Counted from the first letter of the stretch, positions 16,806 to 27,187 are shown. The stretch is 64,000 bases of DNA from Massiliimalia massiliensis (GCF_900155615.1 NZ_FUHT01000004.1:682001-746000); one strand, 5' to 3'. Numbers and translations: made by a program. The notes: a model not told the origin generated them from the sequence alone.

Positions 16806-17069
16806 TTACTTAATTAGGGCGTTTTGATAATCCCGGCTTACCTTCATCAATGTCTGATAAAGCTCTGTGACATAGGGCTTTAGGGTTTCCGGTGATTTTT
16901 CTGTCTGGCGCCGGATAATTTCTTCCTCGCGTTTGGGATGAAGAACAGGGAGGTTGTGTTCCTGTTTATATTTTGCCACCTCGATTACTGTCTCCATTCG
17001 TTTTGTAAATAGCTTTAACATCTGTTCATCAATCTGGTCGATTGTTTGACGGCATTCTTCTAAATTCAT
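16806..17069 (-). CDS. aroQ: Chorismate mutase, AroQ type
   Basis: An 87-residue all-helical stand-alone mutase converting chorismate to prephenate for Phe and Tyr synthesis. The family pattern is clear: LEECRQTIDQIDEQMLKLFTKRM, VAKYKQEHNLPVLHPKREEEII, and a C-terminal helix with the RDYQ-type end. The prephenate dehydratase pheA is about 44 kb away in this window. AGGAC precedes the ATG by about 5-6 nt and a consensus promoter lies upstream. Confidence 0.9.
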   Translation of the reverse strand: MNLEECRQTIDQIDEQMLKLFTKRMETVIEVAKYKQEHNLPVLHPKREEEIIRRQTEKSPETLKPYVTELYQTLMKVSRDYQNALIK

Positions 17070-17106
17070 AAAAAGTCCTGCTTTCCCTTAATTTTTTTCT
17101 TCTATC

Positions 17107-17135
17107 ATTATAACGGAACTGGCCAAAGCTTGCAA
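17107..17135 (-). promoter_or_regulatory. Promoter of aroQ and the 69-residue gene
   Basis: Minus strand TTGCAA, 17-bp spacer, TATAAT, about 32 nt before the aroQ start. Confidence 0.8.
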
Positions 17136-17157
17136 GCGGAAGGGGAGGGAAGGGCAG

Positions 17158-17195
17158 AAAAAAAGCAGGCGGGAAATCCCAAACCTGCTTTTTTT
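17158..17195 (-). terminator. Terminator of adhE
   Basis: Minus strand AAAAAAGCAGG, loop containing the palindrome GGGATTTCCC, CCTGCTTTTTT. It begins about 18 nt after the adhE stop. Confidence 0.88.
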
Positions 17196-17212
17196 CAAAA
17201 CTGAAAAGAAAG

Positions 17213-19837
17213 TTATTTTTTCAAGCCATAATAAGCTTTTTTGTAGATGTCTTCCAGTTCGGTAACCAGTGGATATCTCGGGTTTGCCGGGGTGCACTGA
17301 TCTTCGTGCGCTTTTTCAGACAGTTCGTAAACGGTAGCCATAAAGACCTTTTCATCTACGCCGCAGTCCTGAATGCTCTTCGGAATGTTGAGGTAATCGT
17401 TCAGCTCGCGGATCGCCGCAATCAGGTTTTTCACGCCTTCTTCCACTGTCGGAGCTGGGATGCCTGCAACACGGGCAATTTCAGCATAGCGCTGATCTGC
17501 TTTGAAGTGGTCGTATTTTGGCCAGGTTGCAAATTTAGTCGGTTTCTGAGCGTTGTATTCTACAACCCAAGGCAACAGAATTGCGTTAGCGCGTCCATGT
17601 GGAATGTGATATTCACCGCCCAGCTTATGAGCCAGGGAGTGGTTGATTCCCAGGAAGGCATTGGTAAACGCCATACCAGCCATACAGGAAGCATTGTGCA
17701 TTTTTTCTCTTGCCTTGGAGTCACCATCATAGGATTTTTTCAGATTTTCAAATACCAATTTGATTGCCTGGAGCGCAAGGCCATCAGTATAATCGGAAGC
17801 CAATACAGAGACATATGCTTCAATTGCATGGGTCAAGACGTCCATACCACAGTCGGCAACCAAGCTCTTTGGCAGAGTCTGAACAAACTGCGGGTCAATA
17901 ATTGCAACATCCGGGGTCAGCTCGTAGTCAGCAAGCGGGTATTTGATATTATTTTTCTTATCTGTAATAACAGAGAAGGAGGTAACTTCAGAACCAGTAC
18001 CGGAGGTGGTTGGGATACAAACCATCTGTGCTTTTGTGCCCAGTTTCGGGAAATGGAAAGCACGTTTCCGGATATCCATAAATTTCATTCTTAAGCCGTC
18101 AAAAGAGGTGTCGGGATGTTCATAGAACAGCCACATACCCTTTGCAGCATCCATTGCAGAACCACCGCCAAGCGCGATGATGACATCCGGCTGGAAGTTA
18201 TTCATAGCAGCAACGCCACGCATAATGGTTTCTACAGACGGGTCTGATTCAACAGAATCAAAGATTTCGGAATGGCAGTAATCCGGTCTTTTTCTCAGAT
18301 AATGCAGAACCTTGTCAACATTTCCTAATTTTACCATCATCGGGTCGGTAACAATAAATGCACGGCTGATATCCGGCATTTTTTCCAGATACTGAATCGA
18401 ATCGTCTTCAAAGTAAATTTTCGGCGGAACCTTGAACCACTGCATATTCGTTCTCCTTTTTGCGACACGTTTAATGTTAACCAGATTACTGGAAGAAACG
18501 TTCTGGGTTGTGGAGTTGCGTCCAAAGGAACCGCAGCCAAGGGTCAGGGAAGGCATGCTGGTGTTATAAATATCGCCGATACCGCCCTGAGAAGACGGAG
18601 AGTTAACAATGACGCGGCCAACCTGCATTGCTTCGCCAAATCTGGTCACCATATCGTTATCAGTGGTGTGAATAGAAGCAGAGTGTCCCATACCGCCAAG
18701 AATAAGCATTTCTTTACATTTTTCGAAGCCTTCCTCTTCGCCGTCAACAACGATATAAGCGAGAACAGGGGAGAGCTTTTCTTTGGAAAGCGGATATTCT
18801 TCGCCAACACCAGGAATTTTTGCAATAAGGATCTTGGTATCTTCCGGTACAGAGAAGCCGGCATTCTTCGCAATCCAATACGGAGACTGGCCAACAATTG
18901 TGCCATTTAAAGAATGTCCTTTGTCAGCAGGGAAGCAGAATTCAGAAAGAAGCGGAATTTCTTTTTCCTTTACAAAGTAGCATCCGTTTTCAGTCATGAT
19001 GCGTTCAAATTCCGGAGCAACTTCTTTATCTACAATCGCAGCCTGCTCAGAAGCACAAATCATACCGTTGTCAAAGGTTTTCGAGAGCATAATGTCATTG
19101 CAAGCAGCCGGCATATCGGAGGATTTGTTGATATAAGCCGGTACGTTACCAGGGCCTACGCCCAACGCCGGCTTACCAGCGCTGTAAGCAGCCTTTACCA
19201 TGCCGGGGCCACCGGTAGCCAGGATCATTGCAACACCCGGGTGATTCATCAGGGCATTGGTTGCTTCGATAGACGGATATTCAACCCACTGGATGCAGTT
19301 TTTCGGAGCGCCAGCCTTCACAGCAGCGTCCAACAGCAGTTTTGCAGTCGCAACACAGCACTGCTGAGCAGATGGATGGAAACCAAAAATAATCGGGTTT
19401 CTGGATTTGATGGAACTCAGCGCCTTAAAGATAGTGGTAGAAGTCGGGTTTGTTACCGGGGTAACACCGCAGATTACGCCAATCGGTTCTGCAATTTCAA
19501 TATAGCCTTCCAGCTCGTTATCATTGATGATCCCGACTGTTTTCATGTTTTTGATCGCGTGCCAGATGTATTCAGAGGCATATAAATTTTTAATGATCTT
19601 ATCTTCATATACGCCGCGTTTGGTTTCTTCGACAGCCAATTTTGCAAGTTTCATGTGTTTGTCCAGAGCAGCAAGCGCCATTTCATGAACGATATGGTCA
19701 ATCTGTTCCTGATCATATTTCATGAATTCCTGCAAAGCGACCTGCGCTTTGGCAACATGATCATTGATGATTGCTTGTACATCCGGTTGGTTGGTCTTTG
19801 CAGTTTCTTTTTTTACTGCTTCTTTCTTTTCAGCCAT
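17213..19837 (-). CDS. adhE: Bifunctional acetaldehyde/alcohol dehydrogenase AdhE
   Basis: Reduces acetyl-CoA to acetaldehyde and then ethanol, regenerating NAD+ in fermentation. N-terminal CoA-acylating aldehyde dehydrogenase (about 15-440) with the catalytic Cys in NGMICASEQ; C-terminal iron-dependent alcohol dehydrogenase (about 455-870) with GGGSAMDAAKGMW and metal-ligand segments NHSLAHKLGG and IPHGRANA. Length 874 fits the family; it likely forms spirosome filaments. GGAGG is 8-9 nt before the ATG. A Rex operator overlaps the predicted transcription start, so expression should rise when NADH is high. Confidence 0.98.
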   Translation of the reverse strand: MAEKKEAVKKETAKTNQPDVQAIINDHVAKAQVALQEFMKYDQEQIDHIVHEMALAALDKHMKLAKLAVEETKRGVYEDKIIKNLYASEYIWHAIKNMKTVGIINDNELEGYIEIAEPIGVICGVTPVTNPTSTTIFKALSSIKSRNPIIFGFHPSAQQCCVATAKLLLDAAVKAGAPKNCIQWVEYPSIEATNALMNHPGVAMILATGGPGMVKAAYSAGKPALGVGPGNVPAYINKSSDMPAACNDIMLSKTFDNGMICASEQAAIVDKEVAPEFERIMTENGCYFVKEKEIPLLSEFCFPADKGHSLNGTIVGQSPYWIAKNAGFSVPEDTKILIAKIPGVGEEYPLSKEKLSPVLAYIVVDGEEEGFEKCKEMLILGGMGHSASIHTTDNDMVTRFGEAMQVGRVIVNSPSSQGGIGDIYNTSMPSLTLGCGSFGRNSTTQNVSSSNLVNIKRVAKRRTNMQWFKVPPKIYFEDDSIQYLEKMPDISRAFIVTDPMMVKLGNVDKVLHYLRKRPDYCHSEIFDSVESDPSVETIMRGVAAMNNFQPDVIIALGGGSAMDAAKGMWLFYEHPDTSFDGLRMKFMDIRKRAFHFPKLGTKAQMVCIPTTSGTGSEVTSFSVITDKKNNIKYPLADYELTPDVAIIDPQFVQTLPKSLVADCGMDVLTHAIEAYVSVLASDYTDGLALQAIKLVFENLKKSYDGDSKAREKMHNASCMAGMAFTNAFLGINHSLAHKLGGEYHIPHGRANAILLPWVVEYNAQKPTKFATWPKYDHFKADQRYAEIARVAGIPAPTVEEGVKNLIAAIRELNDYLNIPKSIQDCGVDEKVFMATVYELSEKAHEDQCTPANPRYPLVTELEDIYKKAYYGLKK

Positions 19838-19884
19838 AAGAAAACCTCCAATTTATATTGTTTTAAATTGTTTGGACGATTTTA

Positions 19885-19902
19885 TTGTTAATTCCTTAAC
19901 AA
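19885..19902. promoter_or_regulatory. Rex operator at adhE
   Basis: TTGTTAA, four bases TTCC, TTAACAA: a perfect inverted repeat equal to the clostridial Rex consensus. It lies just downstream of the adhE -10 and covers the predicted start site. Confidence 0.88.
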
Positions 19903-19906
19903 TTAC

Positions 19907-19935
19907 ATTATAATAAACTAAGGAAGAAAAGTCAA
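19907..19935 (-). promoter_or_regulatory. Promoter of adhE
   Basis: Minus strand TTGACT, 17-bp spacer, TATAAT, about 70 nt before the start codon. Confidence 0.88.
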
Positions 19936-20070
19936 GAGATATTGATATTTTTTTATCAAAGTTCATGTATAATTTTACCTACAAATAGAATGCTAATTTG
20001 TTTAACTTTACAAAAAAGATTCCAATTATCTCCAAGACTATTATATCACAGAATTACAGTGAGATACAAT

Positions 20071-21057
20071 TTATTTTTTTTGATTGATTTTCTTGCCAGC
20101 ATTAGCTAATGGGTTGCTTTGCGCTGCTTTTTTTATTTGTTCGTTTGACACATGCGTATAGATTTGCGTGGTACCTAAATTAGTATGTCCTAAAATTTCC
20201 TGAAGAATCCTGACATCGACATTTCCATGCTGATACATCATAGTAGCCGCTGTATGGCGGAGCTTATGCGGCGAATATCCCATACCAGACAAACCGGATA
20301 ATTTAAGATATTTTTCTACGATCCGTTCTACCTGACGTGCTCCAAGGCGTGTTCCACGACGGGAAATGAATAACGCTTTTTTTGCCTCGGAATGAATAGA
20401 AGCTAGATTCTGGTTCCGTATAACCAGATAGTCTGAAATGGCCTGTAAGCATCCGCCGTTTAAATAAACAATCCGTTCCTTATTGCCTTTGCCGCGCAAT
20501 AAGAGCGTGTCGTCCCGGATATCATTTAAATTGATTCCCACCAGCTCGCTAAGCCGCATGCCGCAATTTAGGAAAAGCAAAATAATACAGTAGTCCCGTT
20601 CCTTATCCGGCCCGTCTATAACATTTAAAAGCTCATAGCAGTGCTCCAAGGTCAGGTATTTCGGCAGCGTCTTTTTAATGCTGGGGATTTCCAGGTTTTC
20701 TACTGGATTTTCATCTAACAGCTTCATATTTACGGTCAAATACTTAAAAAAGACACGAATGCAGGAAACCTTTCTCGCGCGCGTTTTTGCTTGGTTGTCC
20801 CGGTCTGTAGAGACATAATGAAGAAACTCATAGACATCGGATAGGGTAATCGAACGGACAAACCCAATGTCCAAGTCCTGGATGGAAATCTGCGAGAGAT
20901 CTTCGACAGGAGCACACTTTTTTTTATGTAATTTCATAAAGCGAAAAAAGGTGCAAAGATCGGTATAATATCCTTTAATTGTTCGGGGAGAACGTCCTTT
21001 GATCGTCTCCATATAAAATAGAAATTCCCGCATAAAATCTGGACATTGATCATACAT
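20071..21057 (-). CDS. Tyrosine recombinase, XerC/XerD family
   Basis: Site-specific recombinase of 328 residues. N-terminal SAM-like core-binding domain (about 5-110) and catalytic domain with the full set Arg168 (NCGMRLSELVG), Lys190 (RGKGNKER), His264 and Arg267 (PHKLRHTAA), His291 (LGHTNLGTTQIY) and Tyr300. Longer than typical XerC/XerD (about 295-305), with a Lys-rich tail. ATG at 21057 has TAAAGGAG 8 nt upstream. A TTGACA/TATTGT promoter and, about 110 bp upstream, a dif-like 28-bp site lie next to it. No phage genes adjoin, so a chromosome-dimer role is more likely than prophage integration; it could also be a mobile-element remnant. Confidence 0.92.
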   Translation of the reverse strand: MYDQCPDFMREFLFYMETIKGRSPRTIKGYYTDLCTFFRFMKLHKKKCAPVEDLSQISIQDLDIGFVRSITLSDVYEFLHYVSTDRDNQAKTRARKVSCIRVFFKYLTVNMKLLDENPVENLEIPSIKKTLPKYLTLEHCYELLNVIDGPDKERDYCIILLFLNCGMRLSELVGINLNDIRDDTLLLRGKGNKERIVYLNGGCLQAISDYLVIRNQNLASIHSEAKKALFISRRGTRLGARQVERIVEKYLKLSGLSGMGYSPHKLRHTAATMMYQHGNVDVRILQEILGHTNLGTTQIYTHVSNEQIKKAAQSNPLANAGKKINQKK

Positions 21058-21080
21058 ATGAAAAACTCCTTTATAGCTAA

Positions 21081-21109
21081 ACAATACCTGAAATACAGCC
21101 GGTTGTCAA
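21081..21109 (-). promoter_or_regulatory. Promoter of the tyrosine recombinase
   Basis: Minus strand TTGACA, 17-bp spacer, TATTGT, about 24 nt before the ATG. Confidence 0.75.
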
Positions 21110-21163
21110 CAGGTTTTTCCAGAAAACTATGTTGGTGATCGTAGTTTGTCGGCGATCCCCTGA

Positions 21164-21191
21164 ATGTCGTTAAATTTTTATTTAACGACAT
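21164..21191. repeat. Perfect 11-6-11 inverted repeat upstream of the recombinase
   Basis: Arm ATGTCGTTAAA at 21164-21174, spacer TTTTTA, inverted arm TTTAACGACAT at 21181-21191. Arm and spacer lengths equal those of Xer recombination sites. It lies about 55 bp beyond the -35 box, so a simple repressor site is less likely. Confidence 0.8.
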
Positions 21192-21210
21192 AATGTATAT
21201 TAGAGTTTAA
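21183..21210. other. Candidate dif-like Xer site
   Basis: Left arm TAACGACATAA, centre TGTATA, right arm TTAGAGTTTAA. The inner 14 bases CATAATGTATATTA equal the core of Escherichia coli dif as I recall it; read on the other strand the right arm starts TTATGT as in known XerD arms. Overall match to E. coli or Bacillus dif is about 16 of 28. It overlaps the 11-6-11 repeat, whose arm it shares. Confidence 0.5.
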
Positions 21211-21234
21211 CACATTTTCCGTCTCATTGCAAGT

Positions 21235-21279
21235 ATCAAAAAGAACCAGTTTCATGTGATGTGACTGGTTCTTTTTGAT
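21235..21279 (-). terminator. Terminator of the ligA-gatCAB operon
   Basis: Perfect 16-bp stem ATCAAAAAGAACCAGT with its complement, 13-nt loop; starts 10 nt after the gatB stop. Confidence 0.9.
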
Positions 21280-21288
21280 GTTTCTTAT

Positions 21289-22728
21289 TTATTCACCGCT
21301 TAAAGCTGCAAGCAACAACTCTTTTAATTTTTGCGGATTGCCCTGGCCTTTTGTAGCTTTCATACATTGACCGGTCAGATATCCCAACGCGTTGGTTTTG
21401 CCGTTTCTATAATCAGCAACGGACTTTTCATTGCCAGCTAAAACGTCAGCTACAACCTTTTCTAATGCGCCTTCATCTGAAATCTGCATCAGGCCCTTTT
21501 CCTTGATGACATCCATAGGTTCACGATTTTCCTGAAGCAGTACTTCAAACACCTGCTTTGCCGCCGCATTGGAAATTTTTCCGCTCTCAATATAGCTAAT
21601 CAATTCGGCCAGCTTGTTTGGAGTCAATTGAGTATCAGATAAGGATTTCCCGGTCTCGTTCATAAATTTGGAAATATCTCCCAATATCCAGTTGGCGGCG
21701 GTCTTGGCATTGCATGCTTTTGCCGCGACAACTTCTTCAAACCAAGCAGATTTTTCCATGCTGTCAATGATCGTCTCAGCGTCAGTCTGACTCAGGCCGA
21801 ATTCGGTGACATAGCGGATCACCTTAAGGTTTGGCAGTTCAGTAATGGACTCTTTCAGCTCATCCACCTTTTCCTGTGAAACAACAATGGTCGGCAGGTC
21901 AGGTTCTGGGAAATAACGGTAATCCTGCGCGTCCTCTTTGCTTCGCAGCAATTCGTTTACTCCCCTGGCATCATCCCAGCGCCTTGTCTCCTGGGTAATT
22001 GTTCCTCCATTTTCCAGTACCTCAATCTGTCGTGCCGCTTCATAATCGATGGCACGGACAGCGCCGCTAAAGGTATTGACGTTTTTCATTTCGACACGAG
22101 TACCGAACGCGTCGCTTCCCTTCGGGCGGACTGAAACATTTACGTCGCAGCGAATAGAGCCTTCCTGCATTTTACAGTCGGAGATATCCAGATACAGTAA
22201 AATAGATTTTAAGGCCTCAAGATATGCTTTTGCATCTGCGGAGCTGCGGAAATCCGGTTCTGATACGATTTCAATCAGAGGCACGCCGCAGCGGTTGAAG
22301 TCCACTAAAGAACCGTCAAAGCTTTCCCCGCCATGGAGCAGCTTTCCGGCGTCTTCTTCGATATGGATTCGGGTTACACCGAATTTTTTGACCTCCCCTT
22401 CTACCATGACTTCTACATAGCCATGTTCACAAAGCGGGATATCAAATTGGGAAATCTGATAAGCCTTCGGCAAATCCGGGTAAAAGTAATTTTTGCGGTC
22501 CTGCTTGCAGATCCGGTTGATATCACAATGAAGCGCGTGCCCCATCTTGATTGCCTTTTCTACCACCTTTTCGTTCAGAGTGGGCAGCGTCCCCGGCATT
22601 CCCATACAAATTGGGCAGCACTGGGTATTGACTTCCAGGCCAAACGCGTTATGGCATTCGCAGTATATTTTTGATTTGGTATTCAGCTCGGCATGAACCT
22701 CCAGGCCGACAACAATTTCATATTCCAT
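21289..22728 (-). CDS. gatB: Asp/Glu-tRNA amidotransferase subunit B
   Basis: Kinase and tRNA-binding subunit of GatCAB, which converts Glu-tRNA(Gln) and Asp-tRNA(Asn) to the amidated forms. The N-terminus EIVVGLEVHAELNT, the zinc-type cysteines YCECHNAFG and CCPICMGMPG, and the C-terminal YqeY-like tail (about 330-479) are all present. The ATG at 22728 (MEYEIVV) is chosen because GGGGAGG is about 10 nt upstream; the ATG at 22737 lies one base after that RBS. Length 479 is normal. Last gene of ligA-gatC-gatA-gatB. Confidence 0.97.
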   Translation of the reverse strand: MEYEIVVGLEVHAELNTKSKIYCECHNAFGLEVNTQCCPICMGMPGTLPTLNEKVVEKAIKMGHALHCDINRICKQDRKNYFYPDLPKAYQISQFDIPLCEHGYVEVMVEGEVKKFGVTRIHIEEDAGKLLHGGESFDGSLVDFNRCGVPLIEIVSEPDFRSSADAKAYLEALKSILLYLDISDCKMQEGSIRCDVNVSVRPKGSDAFGTRVEMKNVNTFSGAVRAIDYEAARQIEVLENGGTITQETRRWDDARGVNELLRSKEDAQDYRYFPEPDLPTIVVSQEKVDELKESITELPNLKVIRYVTEFGLSQTDAETIIDSMEKSAWFEEVVAAKACNAKTAANWILGDISKFMNETGKSLSDTQLTPNKLAELISYIESGKISNAAAKQVFEVLLQENREPMDVIKEKGLMQISDEGALEKVVADVLAGNEKSVADYRNGKTNALGYLTGQCMKATKGQGNPQKLKELLLAALSGE

Positions 22729-22744
22729 TTCTTCCATGCCTCCC

Positions 22745-24208
22745 CTATTTGATCTCCGGAATCTGGTTGAATCCGCCGACAGCCTGTTCATACGCAAGCG
22801 CAGTATTCAGCAGCTTCTGTTCGCTGAATTTTGCGCCGATTAGCTGAAGCCCTACCGGAAGACCGGTTTCATCTTTTCCGCACGGAATGCTCAAAGCCGG
22901 AAGTCCGGCAATATTGACGGTGACAGTACAAATATCAGTCGCATACATTTTCAGCGGATCGCCGATATTTTCCCCCAGTTTAAACGCGGTATCCGGCGAA
23001 GTTGGCGTGAGGATTACATCACAGCTTTCAAAAGCCTGGCGGAACTCCTCCCCAATCTGTTTCTGGAGCAGTTTTGCGCGTTTATAATATGCGTCGTAAT
23101 AACCGCTGCTCAGCACAAAGGTGCCAAGCAGGATACGGCGTTTTACTTCATCTCCAAAGCCTTCGCTTCTGGTTTTTTCGTAGAGTTCTTCCAGATTCCG
23201 ATAGTCCTTTGCGCGGTAACCGTATTTTACTCCGTCAAACCTGGCGAGGTTGGAGGAGGCCTCCGCTGAAGAAATAATGTAATAAGCGTTCAGGGCATAA
23301 TCTGTGCTTGGAAGAGAAATTTCCTTCACAGCCGCACCCTGACGCTCCATCTCTTTGACTGCCTCCATCACCTTGGATTTTACAGTATCGGAAACACCCG
23401 CTCCGAAGTACTCTTTCGGCAGGCCGATGACCTTCCCTTTGATATCAGGCTGCAAAGAGGCATTAAAGTCCGCATATTCCCGCATTGCGGAGGTTGCGTC
23501 ATGCGGGTCATGTCCGCAGATTGCAGAATAAAGCATTGCAACATCGGATACGCTTCTTCCCAGAGGCCCGATTTGATCCAGAGAGGAAGCAAACGCAACC
23601 AAACCATAACGGGAAACAGAGCTATAGGTCGGTTTCAGGCCGACTACGCCGCAGTAGGAGGCCGGCAAGCGGATCGAACCGCCGGTATCAGAACCGAGCG
23701 CCAGTACCGCTTCTCCAGCGCTGACGGCAGCGCCGCTTCCGCCTGAGGAGCCGCCCGGAACGCAGTCAAGACGGTTAGGATTACTGGTCTTTTTAAAATA
23801 GGATGTTTCTGTAGAGGAACCCATGGCGAATTCATCCATATTCACCTTCCCAACCGGGACATAATCACAGGAATCCAGTTTTTCAATAACAGTCGCATTG
23901 TAAGGCGGGACAAAGTTTTCCAGCATTCTGGAGGCACAGGTGGTTTTTACGCCTTTTGTGCAGATATTATCCTTAATTGCAATCGGGATGCCAGCCAGGT
24001 CGTGCAGCGGTTCTCCTGCCGCACGTTTCTGATCCACCTCTTCCGCTTTTTTCAGAGCCAGTTCTTCTGTTACGGTAACATAGGCGTTCACTTGATTTTC
24101 AACAGCATGAACCCGCTTTAAAACGGATTCCGTTACCTCTACTGCACTGCATTCTTTCTTCTTTAGCATAGACGACAATTCTGTCGCGGTATACTGATAC
24201 ATTTCCAT
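22745..24208 (-). CDS. gatA: Asp/Glu-tRNA amidotransferase subunit A
   Basis: Glutaminase subunit of GatCAB, amidase-signature fold. The Ser-cisSer-Lys triad is Lys79 (IPIAIKDN), Ser154 ([11 protein letters not shown]) and Ser178 ([13 protein letters not shown]), at the positions usual for GatA, which supports the ATG at 24208. Length 487. GGCGGAG lies 5-6 nt before the start. Sixteen bases separate it from gatB. Confidence 0.97.
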   Translation of the reverse strand: MEMYQYTATELSSMLKKKECSAVEVTESVLKRVHAVENQVNAYVTVTEELALKKAEEVDQKRAAGEPLHDLAGIPIAIKDNICTKGVKTTCASRMLENFVPPYNATVIEKLDSCDYVPVGKVNMDEFAMGSSTETSYFKKTSNPNRLDCVPGGSSGGSGAAVSAGEAVLALGSDTGGSIRLPASYCGVVGLKPTYSSVSRYGLVAFASSLDQIGPLGRSVSDVAMLYSAICGHDPHDATSAMREYADFNASLQPDIKGKVIGLPKEYFGAGVSDTVKSKVMEAVKEMERQGAAVKEISLPSTDYALNAYYIISSAEASSNLARFDGVKYGYRAKDYRNLEELYEKTRSEGFGDEVKRRILLGTFVLSSGYYDAYYKRAKLLQKQIGEEFRQAFESCDVILTPTSPDTAFKLGENIGDPLKMYATDICTVTVNIAGLPALSIPCGKDETGLPVGLQLIGAKFSEQKLLNTALAYEQAVGGFNQIPEIK

Positions 24209-24228
24209 CAAAACTCCGCCTTCCCTCT

Positions 24229-24495
24229 TTATTCTACTACCTTTGGCACCACAACACATCCGGCTTTTGTCTGCGGAGCGTTCTGCATCAATGCATCCCG
24301 TTTAAAATGCTGGGCTGCTGTATCTTCCCGAAGGATCATTGGATTGGATGGGTCAATCAGAGCGCCGGTATCGTCCAGCTGCGGCAGATTTTGGATCATA
24401 TCGACGATTTTTTCCATCTCTTCTGCAAATTTTTCTTCTTCCTGCGCAGTGATCCGCAGCTTGGAAAGCTTTGCAATATGCTTGATATCAATCAT
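24229..24495 (-). CDS. gatC: Asp/Glu-tRNA amidotransferase subunit C
   Basis: An 88-residue subunit that clamps GatA and GatB. The N-terminus [21 protein letters not shown] and the central LRED motif (ILREDTA) are standard. GGAGG is about 9 nt upstream. Four bases separate it from the end of ligA. Confidence 0.95.
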   Translation of the reverse strand: MIDIKHIAKLSKLRITAQEEEKFAEEMEKIVDMIQNLPQLDDTGALIDPSNPMILREDTAAQHFKRDALMQNAPQTKAGCVVVPKVVE

Positions 24496-24499
24496 GGTT

Positions 24500-26524
<2,025 letters not shown>

Positions 26525-26609
26525 TTATTATAATATAAATCATATTTTATTTTTGTCGAACTTTGTCTTTTATTATATCACAACAAGTAAAAAAATGGTA
26601 TCAAGTAAA

Positions 26610-26649
26610 AATAAAAAACCACAAGTAAATTTACTTGTGGTTTTTTATT
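26610..26649 (-). terminator. Terminator: perfect 40-bp palindrome
   Basis: AATAAAAAACCACAAGTAAA at 26610-26629 is followed directly by its exact complement at 26630-26649, overlapping the coat-gene stop codon. T-rich on both strands, so it may also stop transcription from the plus side. CAAGTAAA occurs three times at 26584, 26602 and 26622. Confidence 0.85.
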
Positions 26650-26923
26650 AAAGGTCTTTTAACTGATTGGTATATTTTTCTTTTGTGGACTGAATTTTTT
26701 GATAATCTGCATTCTCGCTTTCAGCCCAGCCGCGTTTTGAAAACTCATCGTACATTTCTGTATAAATCTGGTGCTGATCCGACAGAATATAGAGCATCTG
26801 CTGTTTCACACGGCTGGTGCTGCTGTCATTGACAGCGGAATTATATAAATTAGACAGCCATCGTTCGGTACAGATAAAATCGAACAGCAGGTCGTGGTCA
26901 AGCTTTATTTTTTCCTGATCCAT
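26648..26923 (-). CDS. CotF-like spore coat protein
   Basis: A 91-residue helical protein: LLFDFICTERWLSNLYNSAVNDSSTSRVKQQMLYIL and HQIYTEMYDEFSKRGW-type segments match the CotF family of coat proteins. AGGAGG lies 12 nt before the ATG, slightly far. It is last in a unit of lipoprotein, small CotF-like protein, then this gene, which suggests sporulation expression in the mother cell; no sigma-E or sigma-K site was clear. Confidence 0.78.
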   Translation of the reverse strand: MDQEKIKLDHDLLFDFICTERWLSNLYNSAVNDSSTSRVKQQMLYILSDQHQIYTEMYDEFSKRGWAESENADYQKIQSTKEKYTNQLKDL

Positions 26924-26946
26924 GTTACAGTTTTTCCTCCTATTTT

Positions 26947-27132
26947 TTAACTGATTGTATCCAATAGCTTCATATAATGGTCTGCATGTCGGGCGGCAAT
27001 CTGCTCGCATTTAATTTTGAGCTGTGGATCATTGCAAAACTGATAACAGAATTTGTATTTCCGCACCATGGCTTGCTCATATTGAAGCTGCTGTTCCAGC
27101 ATATGGAGCTCCTGTTGTGTTAAACCGGGCAT
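26947..27132 (-). CDS. Small CotF-like coat protein
   Basis: A 61-residue helical protein (MPGLTQQELHMLEQQLQYEQ start) with Cys-x3-Cys (FCYQFC) and a His-containing last helix, resembling the small partner that often precedes a CotF-like gene. AAAGGAG is about 9 nt upstream. Its first four codons are paired in a 13-bp hairpin with the end of the upstream gene. Confidence 0.72.
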   Translation of the reverse strand: MPGLTQQELHMLEQQLQYEQAMVRKYKFCYQFCNDPQLKIKCEQIAARHADHYMKLLDTIS

Positions 27133-27187
27133 CGATTTTTTCTCCTTTCATGACAACAATTTCCTGTTGTTATCATGCCCGGTTTAA
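27120..27187 (-). promoter_or_regulatory. Hairpin burying the coat-gene start codon
   Basis: Minus-strand RNA: TTAAACCGGGCAT at 27187-27175 pairs perfectly over 13 bp with ATGCCCGGTTTAA at 27132-27120, enclosing 42 nt. The right arm begins at the start codon; the left arm contains the stop codon TAA of the upstream lipoprotein gene. The RBS is in the loop. An inner ACAACA/TGTTGT hairpin is possible. Confidence 0.7.

Noticed and set aside
17306-18094. 262-codon plus-strand frame opposite adhE
   Set aside because: Antisense shadow of a clear AdhE with no RBS and Cys/Phe-rich nonsense composition.
20071-21057. Prophage or integrative element integrase
   Set aside because: No phage, conjugation or cargo genes lie nearby and the flanks are housekeeping; an Xer-type role is more likely, although an element remnant cannot be excluded.
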